The notes beneath the pieces are model-generated. The model saw nothing but the letters and a program-made list of their open reading frames with translations, searched no databases and had not been told where the DNA came from. From the NCBI GenBank assembly GCA_963718775.1, contig OY970377.1, positions 2,542,001 to 2,606,000 on the forward strand: a DNA stretch of 64,000 nucleotides, given 5' to 3'. Made by a program: the position numbers and the translations under genes. Source of the stretch: VRUE01 sp963718775 (GTDB taxonomy: Bacteria > Actinomycetota > Thermoleophilia > Solirubrobacterales > 70-9). Positions 10,891 to 19,234 of the stretch are shown piece after piece; positions within the stretch are counted from its first letter, which is position 1; each line of letters begins with the position of its first letter.

Positions 10891-11580
10891 ATGCACAACC
10901 CCCTGAGGTCCGAGGCTGACGCGTTTCAGTGGGTCGTCGTGATCGGCGTCGGGGCGGTCTCGGTGATCGTGTTGACGCTTGCTGACCCGGCCGGTGGTCG
11001 GCGTCATCTGGGCGGCGGTGCTGCTCGGCTTCGGCGCCGGGGTTGCCTACCGCAACTCGCGTGGGTCGCTGCCGCGCAGCGTCGAGGTGACCCGTGGTGG
11101 CGACGGCAAGCACCGGCTGCTCGTCGTCGCCAACGAGACGGTCGAGGGGGAGGCGCTGCTGGAGGAGATCCGCGGCCGCTGCCGCGGCCGCGACTGCGAG
11201 ATCCTCGTCGTCACGCCGGCCCTGGCCGACGTCGCGGGCGTCGCACTGGGCCTCGGACATCGACGAAGCGATCGAGCTGGCCCGCCAGCGGATGGAGCTC
11301 TCGCTGATCGCGATCAGGCGAGCTGGGCCTGAAGGCAAGGGGCGAGATCGGCGACTCCGATCCCAACGTGGCGATCGAGGACGCGCTGCGCGTCTTCCCC
11401 GCCGACGAGATCGTCATCTCGACCCACCCGCCGGAGCGCTCGCGCTGGCTCGAGCGCGGCGTCGTCGAGCGCGCCCGCGAGGAGATCGACCTGCCGATCA
11501 CCCACGTCGTCGTCGACCTCGTCGGCGGAGCGCTGCTGTTCGCTGACGTAGCCGCCTCGGTTCCGCGCGTTTCAGCGTGA
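10891..11580 (+). CDS. membrane-anchored Usp-like protein (three frame breaks)
   Basis: About 228 residues after correction at about 10980, 11243 and 11321. An N-terminal pair of hydrophobic segments (WVVVIGVGAVSVIVLT and VVGVIWAAVLLGFGAG) anchors a soluble alpha-beta domain with HRLLVVANETVEGEALLEEI and a C-terminal FPADEIVISTHPPERSRWLE. The C-terminal block is clearly related to the protein at 9364-10244 (VDEVLISTFAGETSRWLEDD). It lies 22 bases after ctaE and is probably cotranscribed. The function is not known; the family resemblance is to universal-stress-type nucleotide-binding domains. Confidence 0.7.
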
Positions 11581-11628
11581 CCACGCGAGACGTTCTGTCT
11601 GCAAGAGTCTGTCACCATGGAGGCTCTG

Positions 11629-11884
11629 ATGGAGAGGCGCTGGACCGACGACCGGCTGGACGACTCTCGAGCGCAATGTCGATGCGCGGTTCGATCGTGT
11701 CGAAGGCCGGCTTCGAGCGCGATCGAGACGCGGCTCGACGGGATGCAGCAGTCGATGGTCGATCTGCACAGAATCGATTCGCCGGCCTGCAGCAAGACGA
11801 TGAGTCAGTTCGCGACTGATGCTCGTCGTGGCGTTGGTCGGCTTGACCGCCACCCAGCTTGGCCTGATCCTGACTCAGCTCTGA
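11629..11884 (+). CDS. small coiled-coil protein with C-terminal membrane helix (four frame breaks)
   Basis: Corrected sequence of about 84 residues. The N-terminal two thirds form a charged heptad-like helix (DDRLDDLERNVDARFDRVE, then ERIETRLDGMQQSMVDLH). The C-terminus is a hydrophobic helix LMLVVALVGLTATQLGLIL followed directly by the TGA. I chose the ATG at 11629 because GGAGG sits five bases upstream; the in-frame ATG at 11617 is an alternative. Four doubled wobble bases (Asp, Glu, Arg, Ala codons) explain why no single frame is open. It converges with ctaA and overlaps its last codons by about 10 bases. A membrane-tethered coiled coil of unknown role. Confidence 0.6.
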
Positions 11885-12855
11885 GTCAGCGCGGGCGCCG
11901 AGGCGTCCCGCTGAGCCTGCTCCTTGCCAGTGGCCGCGGCTGCGGCGTCCCGCGGCTCGAGGCGTCCCGCGGTCGCCACCGTCCAGAGCATCGCCAGCCA
12001 GGTGAGCGGTGGCGAGGGCGACGTGGAGCCAGACGATCTCCGAGGGCAGCTCCAGGGCCCACTGGAGGCCGCCGACGAGCGCCCTGGAGGGCGAGCAGGC
12101 CGAGGACCGCGCCCAGGGGCCCTGAGGCCCGCCTGTCGCCGCCAGGGCGGCGCAGGAGCAGCCAGACGGCGATCGCGGCGAGGCCGAAGACGGCCGCGAT
12201 CGCCGAGTGGCGCTGGACGACCCACTCCAGGGTGCCGGTGCCCTCGAAGTCGAAGCGGTGGACGAGCTGGCCGTCGTGGGCGCCGGCGTGGGGCCCGGAG
12301 GCGGTGGCGATCGTGCCGGCGAGGATCGTCAGCTGGCCGAGCGGGATCAGCGCGCGCACCGCCCAGACGCCGAGCCGGTCGCTCGAGCGCCGCCGCTCCC
12401 AGGGCTCGTAGCGGGCGCACCAGGCGAGCGCGAAGGAGGCGTCGAGCAGCAGCATCGAGAGGATGAAGTGGCTCATCACCAGGCCGGGGGCGAGGTGGTA
12501 CTTGACGACCAGGGCGCCGAGGATCGCCTGGCCGATCACGCCCAGCGGCAGCAGCGCGCCGAAGAGGGCCAGGTGCCCGCGGAACGGCCGGCGGAACCAG
12601 GCGAGCACGCTGGCGGCGATCACGGCGAGGCCGACGAAGCCGGTCAGCAGCCGGTTGCCGTACTCGATCACCGCGTGGGTGTCGAGCGGCGGCACCGTGC
12701 CGCCGTAGCACTTGGGCCAGTCCGGGCAGCCGAGCCCGGAGCCGGTCAGGCGCACGCGCGGCGCCGGTCAGCACGATCAGCGCCAGAGCGCCGCGAGGGC
12801 GACGAGCGGCGACCGTGGCGTAGAGCTGCGGCGAGATGCGAAGGCGGTCGCGCAT
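11875..12855 (-). CDS. ctaA: haem A synthase (several frame breaks)
   Basis: Oxidises haem O to haem A for the aa3 oxidase, in the membrane. Eight hydrophobic helices are visible. The CtaA signature LTGSGLGCPDWPKCYGGTVPP contains the paired cysteines of the first extracytoplasmic loop and lies near residue 45; conserved histidines include those in MSHFILSML, LVHRFDFEG and VVQRHSAIAA. Shifts near 12775-12815 and 12015-12085 are doubled or missing wobble bases; the net corrected length is 326 residues. It lies downstream of the di-haem cytochrome c on the same strand, 53 bases away, and converges with the coiled-coil gene. Confidence 0.88.
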   Translation of the reverse strand: MRDRLRISPQLYATVAARRPRGALALIVLTGAARAPDRLRARLPGLAQVLRRHGAAARHPRGDRVRQPAADRLRRPRRDRRQRARLVPPAVPRAPGPLRRAAAAGRDRPGDPRRPGRQVPPRPRPGDEPLHPLDAAARRLLRARLVRPLRALGAAALERPARRLGGARADPARPADDPRRHDRHRLRAPRRRPRRPARPPLRLRGHRHPGVGRPAPLGDRGRLRPRRDRRLAAPAPPWRRQAGLRAPGRGPRPARPPGRSSAASSGPWSCPRRSSGSTSPSPPLTWLAMLWTVATAGRLEPRDAAAAATGKEQAQRDASAPALTQS

Positions 12856-12908
12856 GGTGAGCCGCACTGGATGATGCCAGCGGCCCGTCGGGCGGTCGCC
12901 GAGGCGGC

Positions 12909-13620
12909 TCAGCCGCCGTTGCTCTTCTTCGAGCCGCCCTTGCCGCCGCTCGTCGATTCGCTCAGGTACTGGACCAGGTCTTCGAGTTCTTTCGGGGACA
13001 GCATCTGGCCGAAGTTGGCGGGCATCACGTTGGCCGGGTAGCCCTTGGCGATGTCTTTGTTCGGGTCGACGATCGACTCGTCGATCATCGCCGCGCTCTG
13101 GCCGGGCAGGACTTCGTCGAGGTTGGGCCCGACGCGTGCCGCCGGATTTGGCGGCGGCGAGCGTGTGGCAGCCGCCGCAGCCGTTGTTGGCGAAGACCTG
13201 AGCGCCGGGGCCGCCGGGGACCTTGGGCGGCGCCGCGCCGGGCACGCCGGCGTAGAGGCCGACGTAGGCGGCGACGTCCTCGAGGTCCTGGCCGGTGACG
13301 ACGTCGGCGGGCATCGAGACCGCCGGGTTGTCGTTGCTCGGCCGCGGGAACTCGACCTGCGCTTCGACCACGCCTTCGACCGTTTCGCCGTTCTCGCCGG
13401 CTTCGCGCGCCGCGGCGAAGGCGTCGTCGAGGTTGGGGCCGATCTGAGCCGTCGTCCCGGCCTGGGCCATCGTGTGGCAGGTGCCGCACTTTTCGACGAA
13501 GAGGACGCGCCCGCGTTCGAGGTCGGCGGTGCTCGTGCCGCAGCCGGAAGCAGGCAGCGCCAGCGCCGCCAGGGCGGCGAGGGCGAGCAGCGGGCGGATC
13601 GGATTCGGGAGCTTGGGCAT
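12909..13620 (-). CDS. di-haem cytochrome c lipoprotein (one frame break)
   Basis: Extracytoplasmic electron carrier, probably the donor to the CuA oxidase or part of the bc complex relay. The N-terminus LALAALAALALPASGC is a lipoprotein signal with a lipobox cysteine. Two haem-binding motifs are present: CGTCH (residues 44-48) and CGGCH in the second half. Each domain has a downstream methionine region (VSMPADVVTGQDLEDVAAYV and VMPANFGQMLSPKELEDLVQ) typical of class I cytochromes c. One doubled glycine wobble base at about 13143 breaks the frame; the corrected length is about 236 residues. It is divergent from the CBS gene at 13746. Confidence 0.85.
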
Positions 13621-13745
13621 ACGGCGCGAAGCGCGCCGGAGTCTATATGTCCGGCCCGCGTAAAAGCGGGCTTGTGCAGGCGTGGGTGTCGGGTAGGCTT
13701 GAGGCGATTCTCACTAACTCGCGAGCCCCCGAGGGGAGATGGCAG

Positions 13746-14150
13746 ATGCAGGTACGGGAAGGGATGTCGGAGGTGGTCCTGACCGTCGGTCCGACCGCAC
13801 ACGCTGCGCGAGGCGGCCGCGATGATGGCGGAGAAGGGCATCGGCGCGGCGCTGGTCAGCGACGACGAGACGCCGGTGCCCTGCATCGTCACCGAGCGCG
13901 ACATCCTGCTCTCCGCTGGGGCACGGCGAGGACCCCGACACCGAGCGCGTCGCCGACCACATGAGCGACAGCGTGATCGCCGCCTCGCCGGACTGGAGCC
14001 TCGAGCACGCCGCCGCCGAGATGTCGACGCCGCGGCATCCGCCACCTGGTCGTCTACGACGGCCCGGAGCTGGTCGGCGTCCTCTCGATGCGCGACATCG
14101 TCCGGGTCTGGACAAGCGAGGGAGCTACCTCCGGGATGTCGCCGGACTGA
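13746..14150 (+). CDS. CBS-domain pair protein (three frame breaks)
   Basis: About 133 residues forming a tandem CBS (Bateman) module that usually binds adenine nucleotides. Motifs are LREAAAMMAEKGIGAALVSD and CIVTERDILL in the first repeat, and HLVVYDGPELVGVLSMRDIV in the second. Shifts at about 13796, 13921 and 14031 are doubled wobble bases. The ATG is preceded by GAGGGGAG with a 7-base spacing. The gene ends just one base before a large palindrome that separates it from the convergent oxidase-subunit-IV-like gene. No enzyme domain is fused. A stand-alone CBS protein in a respiratory locus may sense adenylates, but that is inference. Confidence 0.75.
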
Positions 14151-14151
14151 G

Positions 14152-14267
14152 AGAGTCCGCCCCGGCAGGGGTTCCGCTTAACTTTTTCGAGAGGCGGAAA
14201 TTGCTGGCGCCCGATGGTGCGCTCGCGAAAAAGTACAAGACGCTCCACCCCTGCCGGGGCGGACTCT
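14152..14267. repeat. 116-base palindromic element between convergent genes
   Basis: A perfect 21-base inverted repeat (14152-14172 with 14247-14267) encloses a partly self-complementary middle with a run of Ts and of As. The left end is next to the TGA of the CBS gene, and the right end coincides with a TAA stop in the corrected frame of the convergent subunit-IV-like gene. It may act as a bidirectional terminator-like structure or be a repeat element. There is no long T-run after the stem. Confidence 0.75.
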
Positions 14268-14559
14268 TACGAACGTGGCGGCGAGATCGTTTCGACCGGC
14301 AGTACAGCGCCGCGGACGTGCTGCTTGCGAGGCAGGCGGAAGTAGTCTGCGGATCGAGCCGCGGATCATGCTGCGGAAGGCGAGGAGGGCGACGACGGCG
14401 CCGATGATCGAGTAGATCCAGCCGCGCACCATGAAGCCCTCGGCGAAGATGCCGCAGACGGTCAGGGCGAGGGCGAAGGCGAGGATCGCCGGGGCCCAGG
14501 AAGAGCTCGGCCGCGTAGACCAGCTCGCCGGGCTCGGGAATGTGGCGATGCTCGCTCAT
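14267..14559 (-). CDS. cytochrome c oxidase subunit IV-like small membrane protein
   Basis: About 96 residues after correction, starting MSEHRHIPEPGELVY. Two hydrophobic helices are visible (AILAFALALTVCGIFAEGFMV and GWIYSIIGAVVALLAFRSMI), as in the actinobacterial small oxidase subunit IV. Doubled bases near 14497 and 14328 break the frame. With the second one corrected the stop is the TAA touching the palindrome; without it the frame runs on to 14178 through the palindrome arm. The ATG overlaps the stop of the tiny upstream gene (ATGA). It is part of the ctaC2-ctaD2-ctaB operon. Confidence 0.6.
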
Positions 14560-14670
14560 GAGGCGATGTAGAGCATCGCCGCCGACGAAGCAGAGGGCGA
14601 AGATCGCTGCGGCGATGCCGCCGGCGACGAGGCCGGCCGACATGCTCGCTTTTGCGGTCTCGCGATCCAC
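14556..14670 (-). CDS. single-helix membrane peptide in the second oxidase operon
   Basis: About 37 residues with one transmembrane helix, GLVAGGIAAAIFALCFVGG, ending MLYIAS. The GTG at 14670 lies 13 bases after the ctaB stop; an ATG ten codons further is an alternative start. A doubled glycine wobble base at about 14582 switches the frame just before the last six codons; in the corrected frame the TGA overlaps the next ATG. Position and form fit a small accessory subunit of an oxidase complex. I recognise no named family. Confidence 0.5.
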
Positions 14671-14683
14671 GGCCGGATTTCTA

Positions 14684-15583
14684 CTAGAACAACCGGTCGA
14701 GCGGCATCGCCACGAAGAGCAGCGCCAGGTAGGCGAGCGAGAAGAGGTAGGTGCGCAGGGCCCAGCGGCGGTCGGCGCTGCGCAGCAGACGCACGGCGCA
14801 GTAGATGAAGGCGGCGCCGAGCGTCATCGAGGCGACCAGGTACTCGATGCCGAAGCCGCCGGCGCAGAAGGGCAGCTGCGTGACCGCGTAGAGCAGCACC
14901 GTGTAGAGGAGGATCTGGCGGCGCGTCTCGTCCTCGCCGCGCACGACCGGCAGCATCGGGATGCCGACCTTGGCGTACTCGTCCTTCATCAGCAGCGAGA
15001 GCGCCCAGAAGTGGGGCGGCGTCCAGAAGAAGACGATCGCGAAGAGGAAGAAGGCGGTGCCGCTGAGCCCGCCCGTGACGGCCGCCCAGGCGACCAGCGG
15101 CGGCACGGCGCCGGCGGCGCCGCCGATGACGATGTTCTGCGGTGTCGTGCGCTTCAGCCAGAGCGTGTAGACGAAGACGTAGCCGAAGAGGCCGGAGAGC
15201 GAGAGCGCCGCCGCCAGCGGGTTGACGGCGAGCGCGAGCAGCAGGAAGGAGGCGCAGCCGAGCAGGGTGCCGAAGGCGATCGCGGCACGCGGCGAGATCC
15301 TGCCGCTGGCGACGGGCCGGTCGGCGGTGCGGGCCATTGAGCCGGTCGATGTCGCGGTCGATGGCGTGGTTGATCGCGCCGGCGCCGCCGGCCGAGAGGG
15401 CGCCGCCGAGGCAGGTGAGGAGGACGAGGCCGATCGAGGGGTCGCCGGCCACGTACATCGTCGTGACCGTGGTCAGCAGCAGCAGCGACTGCACCTTCGG
15501 CTTGGTCAGCGTCAGGTAGTCGCGCAGGACCGCCAGGCGCAGCTGGACGCTGCGTGACGACAGCCGATTTCGGCGCCGCTCAC
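14684..15583 (-). CDS. ctaB: protohaem IX farnesyltransferase (haem O synthase)
   Basis: UbiA-family prenyltransferase that farnesylates haem B to haem O in the membrane. Corrected length is 299 residues. The N-terminal part has DYLTLTKPKVQSLLLLTTV. The first Asp-rich motif reads NHAIDRDIDRLMARTADRP after correction and the second is in FALSLLMKDEYAKVGIPMLP (FWALSLLMKDEYAKVGIPML region), with eight to nine hydrophobic helices. A doubled leucine wobble base at about 15339 and a missing wobble base near 15555 cancel out. The GTG start is five bases after the ctaD2 stop. It serves the canonical oxidase too, as no other ctaB is seen here. Confidence 0.9.
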
Positions 15584-15588
15584 GGCGC

Positions 15589-17342
15589 TCAGGCTACCGG
15601 CTGCGACTCGCGGGCCGGCCGCTCGGCGCGGGCGGTGCTGTGGGCGATCGCCTCGCGGATGTCGCGCATCGGCCGCTCGCTGCGCACGTCGGGCAGCACG
15701 TCGAAGTTGTGCGGCTCCGGCGGCGAGAGCGCGAACCACTCGAGCGAGTCGCCGCCCCAGTGGTCGTGGCCGGCGCGCGCGCCGCCGTTGCGGCTGACGA
15801 TCGCGTTGACGAGGGTCAGGACGATCCCGATCGCCAGCACGAAGGCGCCGATCGAGGCGATCAGGTTGTAGGTGCTCGACCCCGGTGCCGCCGAAGAACT
15901 TGTAGGCGTCGACCACCTCGCCGTGCTCGCCGCCGGCGAGGAAGAGCGGCACGAAGGCGAGCAGGGTGCCGAGCGACCATCGTCCAGAAGGAGATCCGCG
16001 CCAGGGTCTCGCCCATCGTCCGCCCGGTCATCTTCGGGAACCAGTAGTGCAGCGCCGCGAAGCCGCCGAAGACGGCGCCGCCGATCAGGGCGAAGTGGGT
16101 CGCCGCGGTGGCGTCGGTGGTGTTCTGCAGGCGCCAGGCGACGGCGACCATCGAGTGGTTGATCTCGGCGGCGAGGCCGATCGAGATCATCGAGATCGCG
16201 CCGGCGGCGAAGAGCAGCGGCGCCCGCATCTGCAGGGTGCCGCCGACCATCGTCGCGATCAGGTTGAAGACGATCAGGCCGAAGGGCACGATCAGCGCCA
16301 GCGACATCAGCATCGCGAAGTACATCCAGCCGATCCCGATCGGCGCGGTGAGCATGTTCTGCATCCAGGCCAGCGTGCCGATCACGGCGATCGCGACCAG
16401 CGAGCCGATCACGGCGCCGCGGTTGAAGAGCGGCTTGCGGGCGAAGACCGGGACGATCTCGGCGATCGCGCCCAGGGCGGTGATCAGGATCAGCATGTAG
16501 GCGCCGGTGTAGAAGATCCAGCTGAGGTGCTGCCAGAGCAGCGGCGCGCCGCCGGAGCCGTCGGCGAAGAAGATGCCGTCGAAGTTGCGATCGATCAGCA
16601 GCATCGTGATCGCCGCCAGCATCACCGGCCCGATCACGAGCAGCAGCCAGGAGCAGATCGCCGCCGCCCAGGAGAAGACCGGCAGCCGTCGCCAGGCCAT
16701 GCCCGGGGCGCGCATGCGGCGCATCGTCGCGACCAGGTTGATCGCGATCAGGACGAAGCCGAGCGTGGCCAGGCCGTTCGCGGCGGCCCAGGCGTCGACG
16801 CCGTTGTTGGGCAGGAAGGCGAGCTCTGAGAGCGGCGCCAGCGGGTTGACGCCTGCCTCTGAAGGCGTGAAGAGGAAGCCGGAGTAGAGCACCGTGGCGC
16901 CGGCGACGTAGAGCCAGAAGCCGAGCTGTCCAACCCGCGGCAGCGCCGTGCCGCGAGCGCCGATCTGCAGCGGCACCAGGTAGTAGAAGAGGCCGAGCGC
17001 CAGCGGGATCGCGAAGAAGAAGATCGCCGTCGCCCCGTAGAGCGAGAGCATGCGGTTGAAGGTCACCGGGGTGAGGAAGGTGTTCTCGGGGATGACCAGC
17101 TGCAGGCGCATCAGCAGCAGCTCGATCAGGGCGATGAAGAGGAAGCCGAGCGCGGCGACGATCATCATCTGGCCGACGTCCTTGTGATCGGAGCTGGTGG
17201 CGATCTCGATCCAGCGCGGGCGGCGGCGCGGGAAGCCGTCGGCGACGATCTCGGGGCGGGCGGCGCTCGCCACACCGGATTCGCGCCCCGATCGCCCCGG
17301 ATTCGAACCCCCGGAAGTCACCGTGTCGATCGGGGCGCTCAT
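15589..17342 (-). CDS. haem-copper oxidase subunit I homologue lacking most metal ligands
   Basis: A 583-residue, twelve-helix homologue of CtaD with clear landmarks: SSDHKDVGQMMIV at the first helix, LLWQHLSW before helix VI, and HYWFPKMTGR after helix X. Compared with the CtaD encoded at 7454-9367, the low-spin haem His becomes Tyr102 (LSLYGATAIF), the CuB His of SHPAVY becomes Thr279 (FYTGAY), the His pair of WAHHMF becomes AWMQNM (residues 325-330), and the high-spin haem His becomes Ala414. Only His416, the second low-spin haem ligand, remains. Doubled bases at about 15980 and 15887 break the C-terminal frame. The ATG overlaps the ctaC2 stop. It is unlikely to reduce O2 by the normal mechanism. 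Confidence 0.88.
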
Positions 17343-18037
17343 GGCGTATCCCCGCTTTCGATCAGGCCCACGACGCGGTCCTGGGCGGCCTGGATGTCGG
17401 CTTTCTGGCTGGCGAGGAAGTCTTTGTACTGATCTGGCGAGACCACTTCGACGGCGGTGCGCATCGCCGCGTAGGCCTGGCCGGAGAAGGTGGCGGACTG
17501 GCCGGTGTAGACGCCCTCGTCGTCGGCGCGGAAGACGACGTGGTTGGTCTTGCCGGGCACCGCGTCGCGCTTGCCGCTGAGCTGCGGCACGTCCCAGGTG
17601 TGGATCACGTCGGTCGAGACGAGGTCGAGCTCGACGGTGGTGTCGACCGGGACGACGAGCTTGTAATACGAGAAGGCCGAGTTGGGGTAGTCGTAGCGCC
17701 ACAGCCATTGCTGGCCGGTCGCCTTGATCGTCAGCGGCTCAGATTTGGCGGAGGCGAGGCCAGCGGAGCCGGTGGTCGGGGTCTCGTTTGCCTTGCCGGT
17801 GAAGATCAGGCTGACGACGAGGACGACAGCGGCGAAGGCAGTAAGCACGCCACCGACGCGCAGCTGCGTGCGACGGCCGCCGCGCAGCTGGCGCGGCTCG
17901 GCGCCGCGCTCGCCCCGGTAGCGCCGCAGGGCGTAGATCAGCGCGACGTTGACCGCGACGACGACGATCGCCGCGACGACGAAGCCGAACGAGAGCAGAG
18001 TGTCGATCTGGTCGGTGCCAGGAGAGTGGGGCGCCAA
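17339..18037 (-). CDS. oxidase subunit II homologue without a CuA site
   Basis: An intact 232-residue protein with two N-terminal helices (LLSFGFVVAAIVVVAVNVALI and a second near residues 62-80) and a cupredoxin-like domain. GQQWLWRYDYP and STDVIHTWDVPQL align with CtaC. His146 and Met192 of the CuA site remain, but the two cysteines are Ser181 and Ser185, the glutamate is Thr183 and the second histidine is Tyr189. Loss of CuA is known in quinol-oxidising subunit II (CyoA type), but here the partner subunit I has also lost its ligands. First gene of the operon ctaC2-ctaD2-ctaB-small peptide-subunit IV. Confidence 0.88.
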   Translation of the reverse strand: MAPHSPGTDQIDTLLSFGFVVAAIVVVAVNVALIYALRRYRGERGAEPRQLRGGRRTQLRVGGVLTAFAAVVLVVSLIFTGKANETPTTGSAGLASAKSEPLTIKATGQQWLWRYDYPNSAFSYYKLVVPVDTTVELDLVSTDVIHTWDVPQLSGKRDAVPGKTNHVVFRADDEGVYTGQSATFSGQAYAAMRTAVEVVSPDQYKDFLASQKADIQAAQDRVVGLIESGDTP

Positions 18038-18058
18038 AGCGCGGCCATTCTAATCACG

Positions 18059-18224
18059 AAGGAGACGGACCCCGCAGCCGCGTGTGCCTGGGGGCACGCG
18101 TGGCCAAGCAGACCAAGGACGCAGGGAGGCCTAATAGCAGAGCTATTTGGCCGACTGAGGACGCCGGTATGCGCAGTGCCATGCGGGTTATCCAGGTGCG
18201 CGGGGTTGTGGAGTCCGTCTCCTT
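18059..18224. repeat. palindromic intergenic element, copy A of the AGGACGCAGGGAG family
   Basis: Terminal inverted repeats of 12 bases (18059-18070 and 18213-18224) enclose a core at 18116-18165. The core has AGGACGCAGGGAG, a small hairpin AATAGC-AGA-GCTATT (18133-18147) and GAGGACGCC. The same core recurs at 21450-21498, 23295-23343 and 38191-38241. It lies between ctaC2 and the PAP2 gene, which are divergent, so any promoters for both must lie in or next to it. No ORF is convincing here. Confidence 0.75.
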
Positions 18225-18278
18225 AGGCGGCGCGGCGGCGCTCCCGTCCCCGCACGCGGACCTATACTCGCCGACCTG

Positions 18279-19224
18279 ATGAAGGCGCGCTCGCGGCCAT
18301 CTCCGGCGCTTCGCCTGGCGGTGCGGGCTGGAGCCGCCGGGGTCGTCGCTGCCGCAGTGGCGGTTCCGCTGCTGCGTCGCCGGCTCCGCGTGCCGGCTCC
18401 GGTGACGATCGCGACCTGCGCTGCGGGGCCTCTGGCGATCGCCGTTCTCTACCCGCGCTCGCGCAAACGCGACGTGGCGCTATACGCGATGCAGATGTGG
18501 GCCTTCACGATGGTTCACGAGCTGCCCTACGACGATCCGGAGCGGCTGCGCGGTCGCCTCCGCGCCCGCTACCCGATCGCGATCGACCGCACGATCGGCT
18601 TCGGCCGCCTTCCCAACGTGCGCCTCCAGCAGGCCCTCGCCCGGCTTGCGTCAGGTCGACCGCCTCGACCGCGTCCTCACCTGGGTCCACTGGCTCTGGT
18701 TCCTCGAGCCCTACTTCGCTCTGGTCTGGATCCTGCTGCGCCATCCCGAGCGCTTCCCGCGCGCCGCCCGCCAGCTGGCCGCCGTCTTCGACATCGGCTG
18801 CGTCGGCTACTTCGCGGCGCCGACCGCGCCGCCCTGGTGGGCCTCAGAGCAGGGCCTGACCGACGAGAAGGTGCGGCGAATCATGGTCGGGGTCGGCGAA
18901 GAGACCTGGCGCTCGGCCTGGCCGGCGATGTACAGGGCGCTTGGCGGCAACCCCTGGGCGGCGATGCCCTCGCTGCACTTCGCGACCTCGACGATGGCGG
19001 CGATCTCGCTCTCCGAAGCGGGGCGTGCCGAGGGCGTGGTCGGCTGGAGCTACGCGCTAACGCTCGGCTTCGCGCTCGTCTACCTGGGCGAGCACTACGT
19101 CACCGATCTGCTGGCCGGGGCCGGGCTGGTCGCCGCGGTGCGGCGCGGCGAGCCGCTCGCCGAACCGGCCGTCCACGGGGTGACGAGGGGATTGCGGCGC
19201 TTGGAGCGCCTCGCCAATGGGTAG
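18279..19224 (+). CDS. PAP2-superfamily membrane phosphatase/transferase (one frame break)
   Basis: About 314 residues with several membrane helices. The phosphatase motif PSLHFATSTMAA and the last motif GEHYVTDLLAG carry the two catalytic histidines of the PAP2/inositolphosphotransferase (AUR1-like) fold. The lysine/arginine first motif lies in the loop after PWWASEQGLTDEKVRRI. The single shift at about 18646 is a doubled leucine wobble base. Likely reaction: hydrolysis or transfer of a lipid phosphate in the cytoplasmic membrane. The flippase-like gene follows 10 bases later, suggesting a common lipid-carrier pathway. Confidence 0.8.
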
Positions 19225-19234
19225 CTTCCCTTAG

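Noticed and set aside
16000..16830. Open frame on the plus strand opposite ctaD2
   Set aside because: Low-complexity antisense product; the minus strand has a full membrane protein with family landmarks.
15589..18037. Assignment of the second oxidase as a quinol (bo3-type) oxidase
   Set aside because: Loss of CuA alone would fit, but the haem and CuB histidines of subunit I are also missing, which no quinol oxidase shows.
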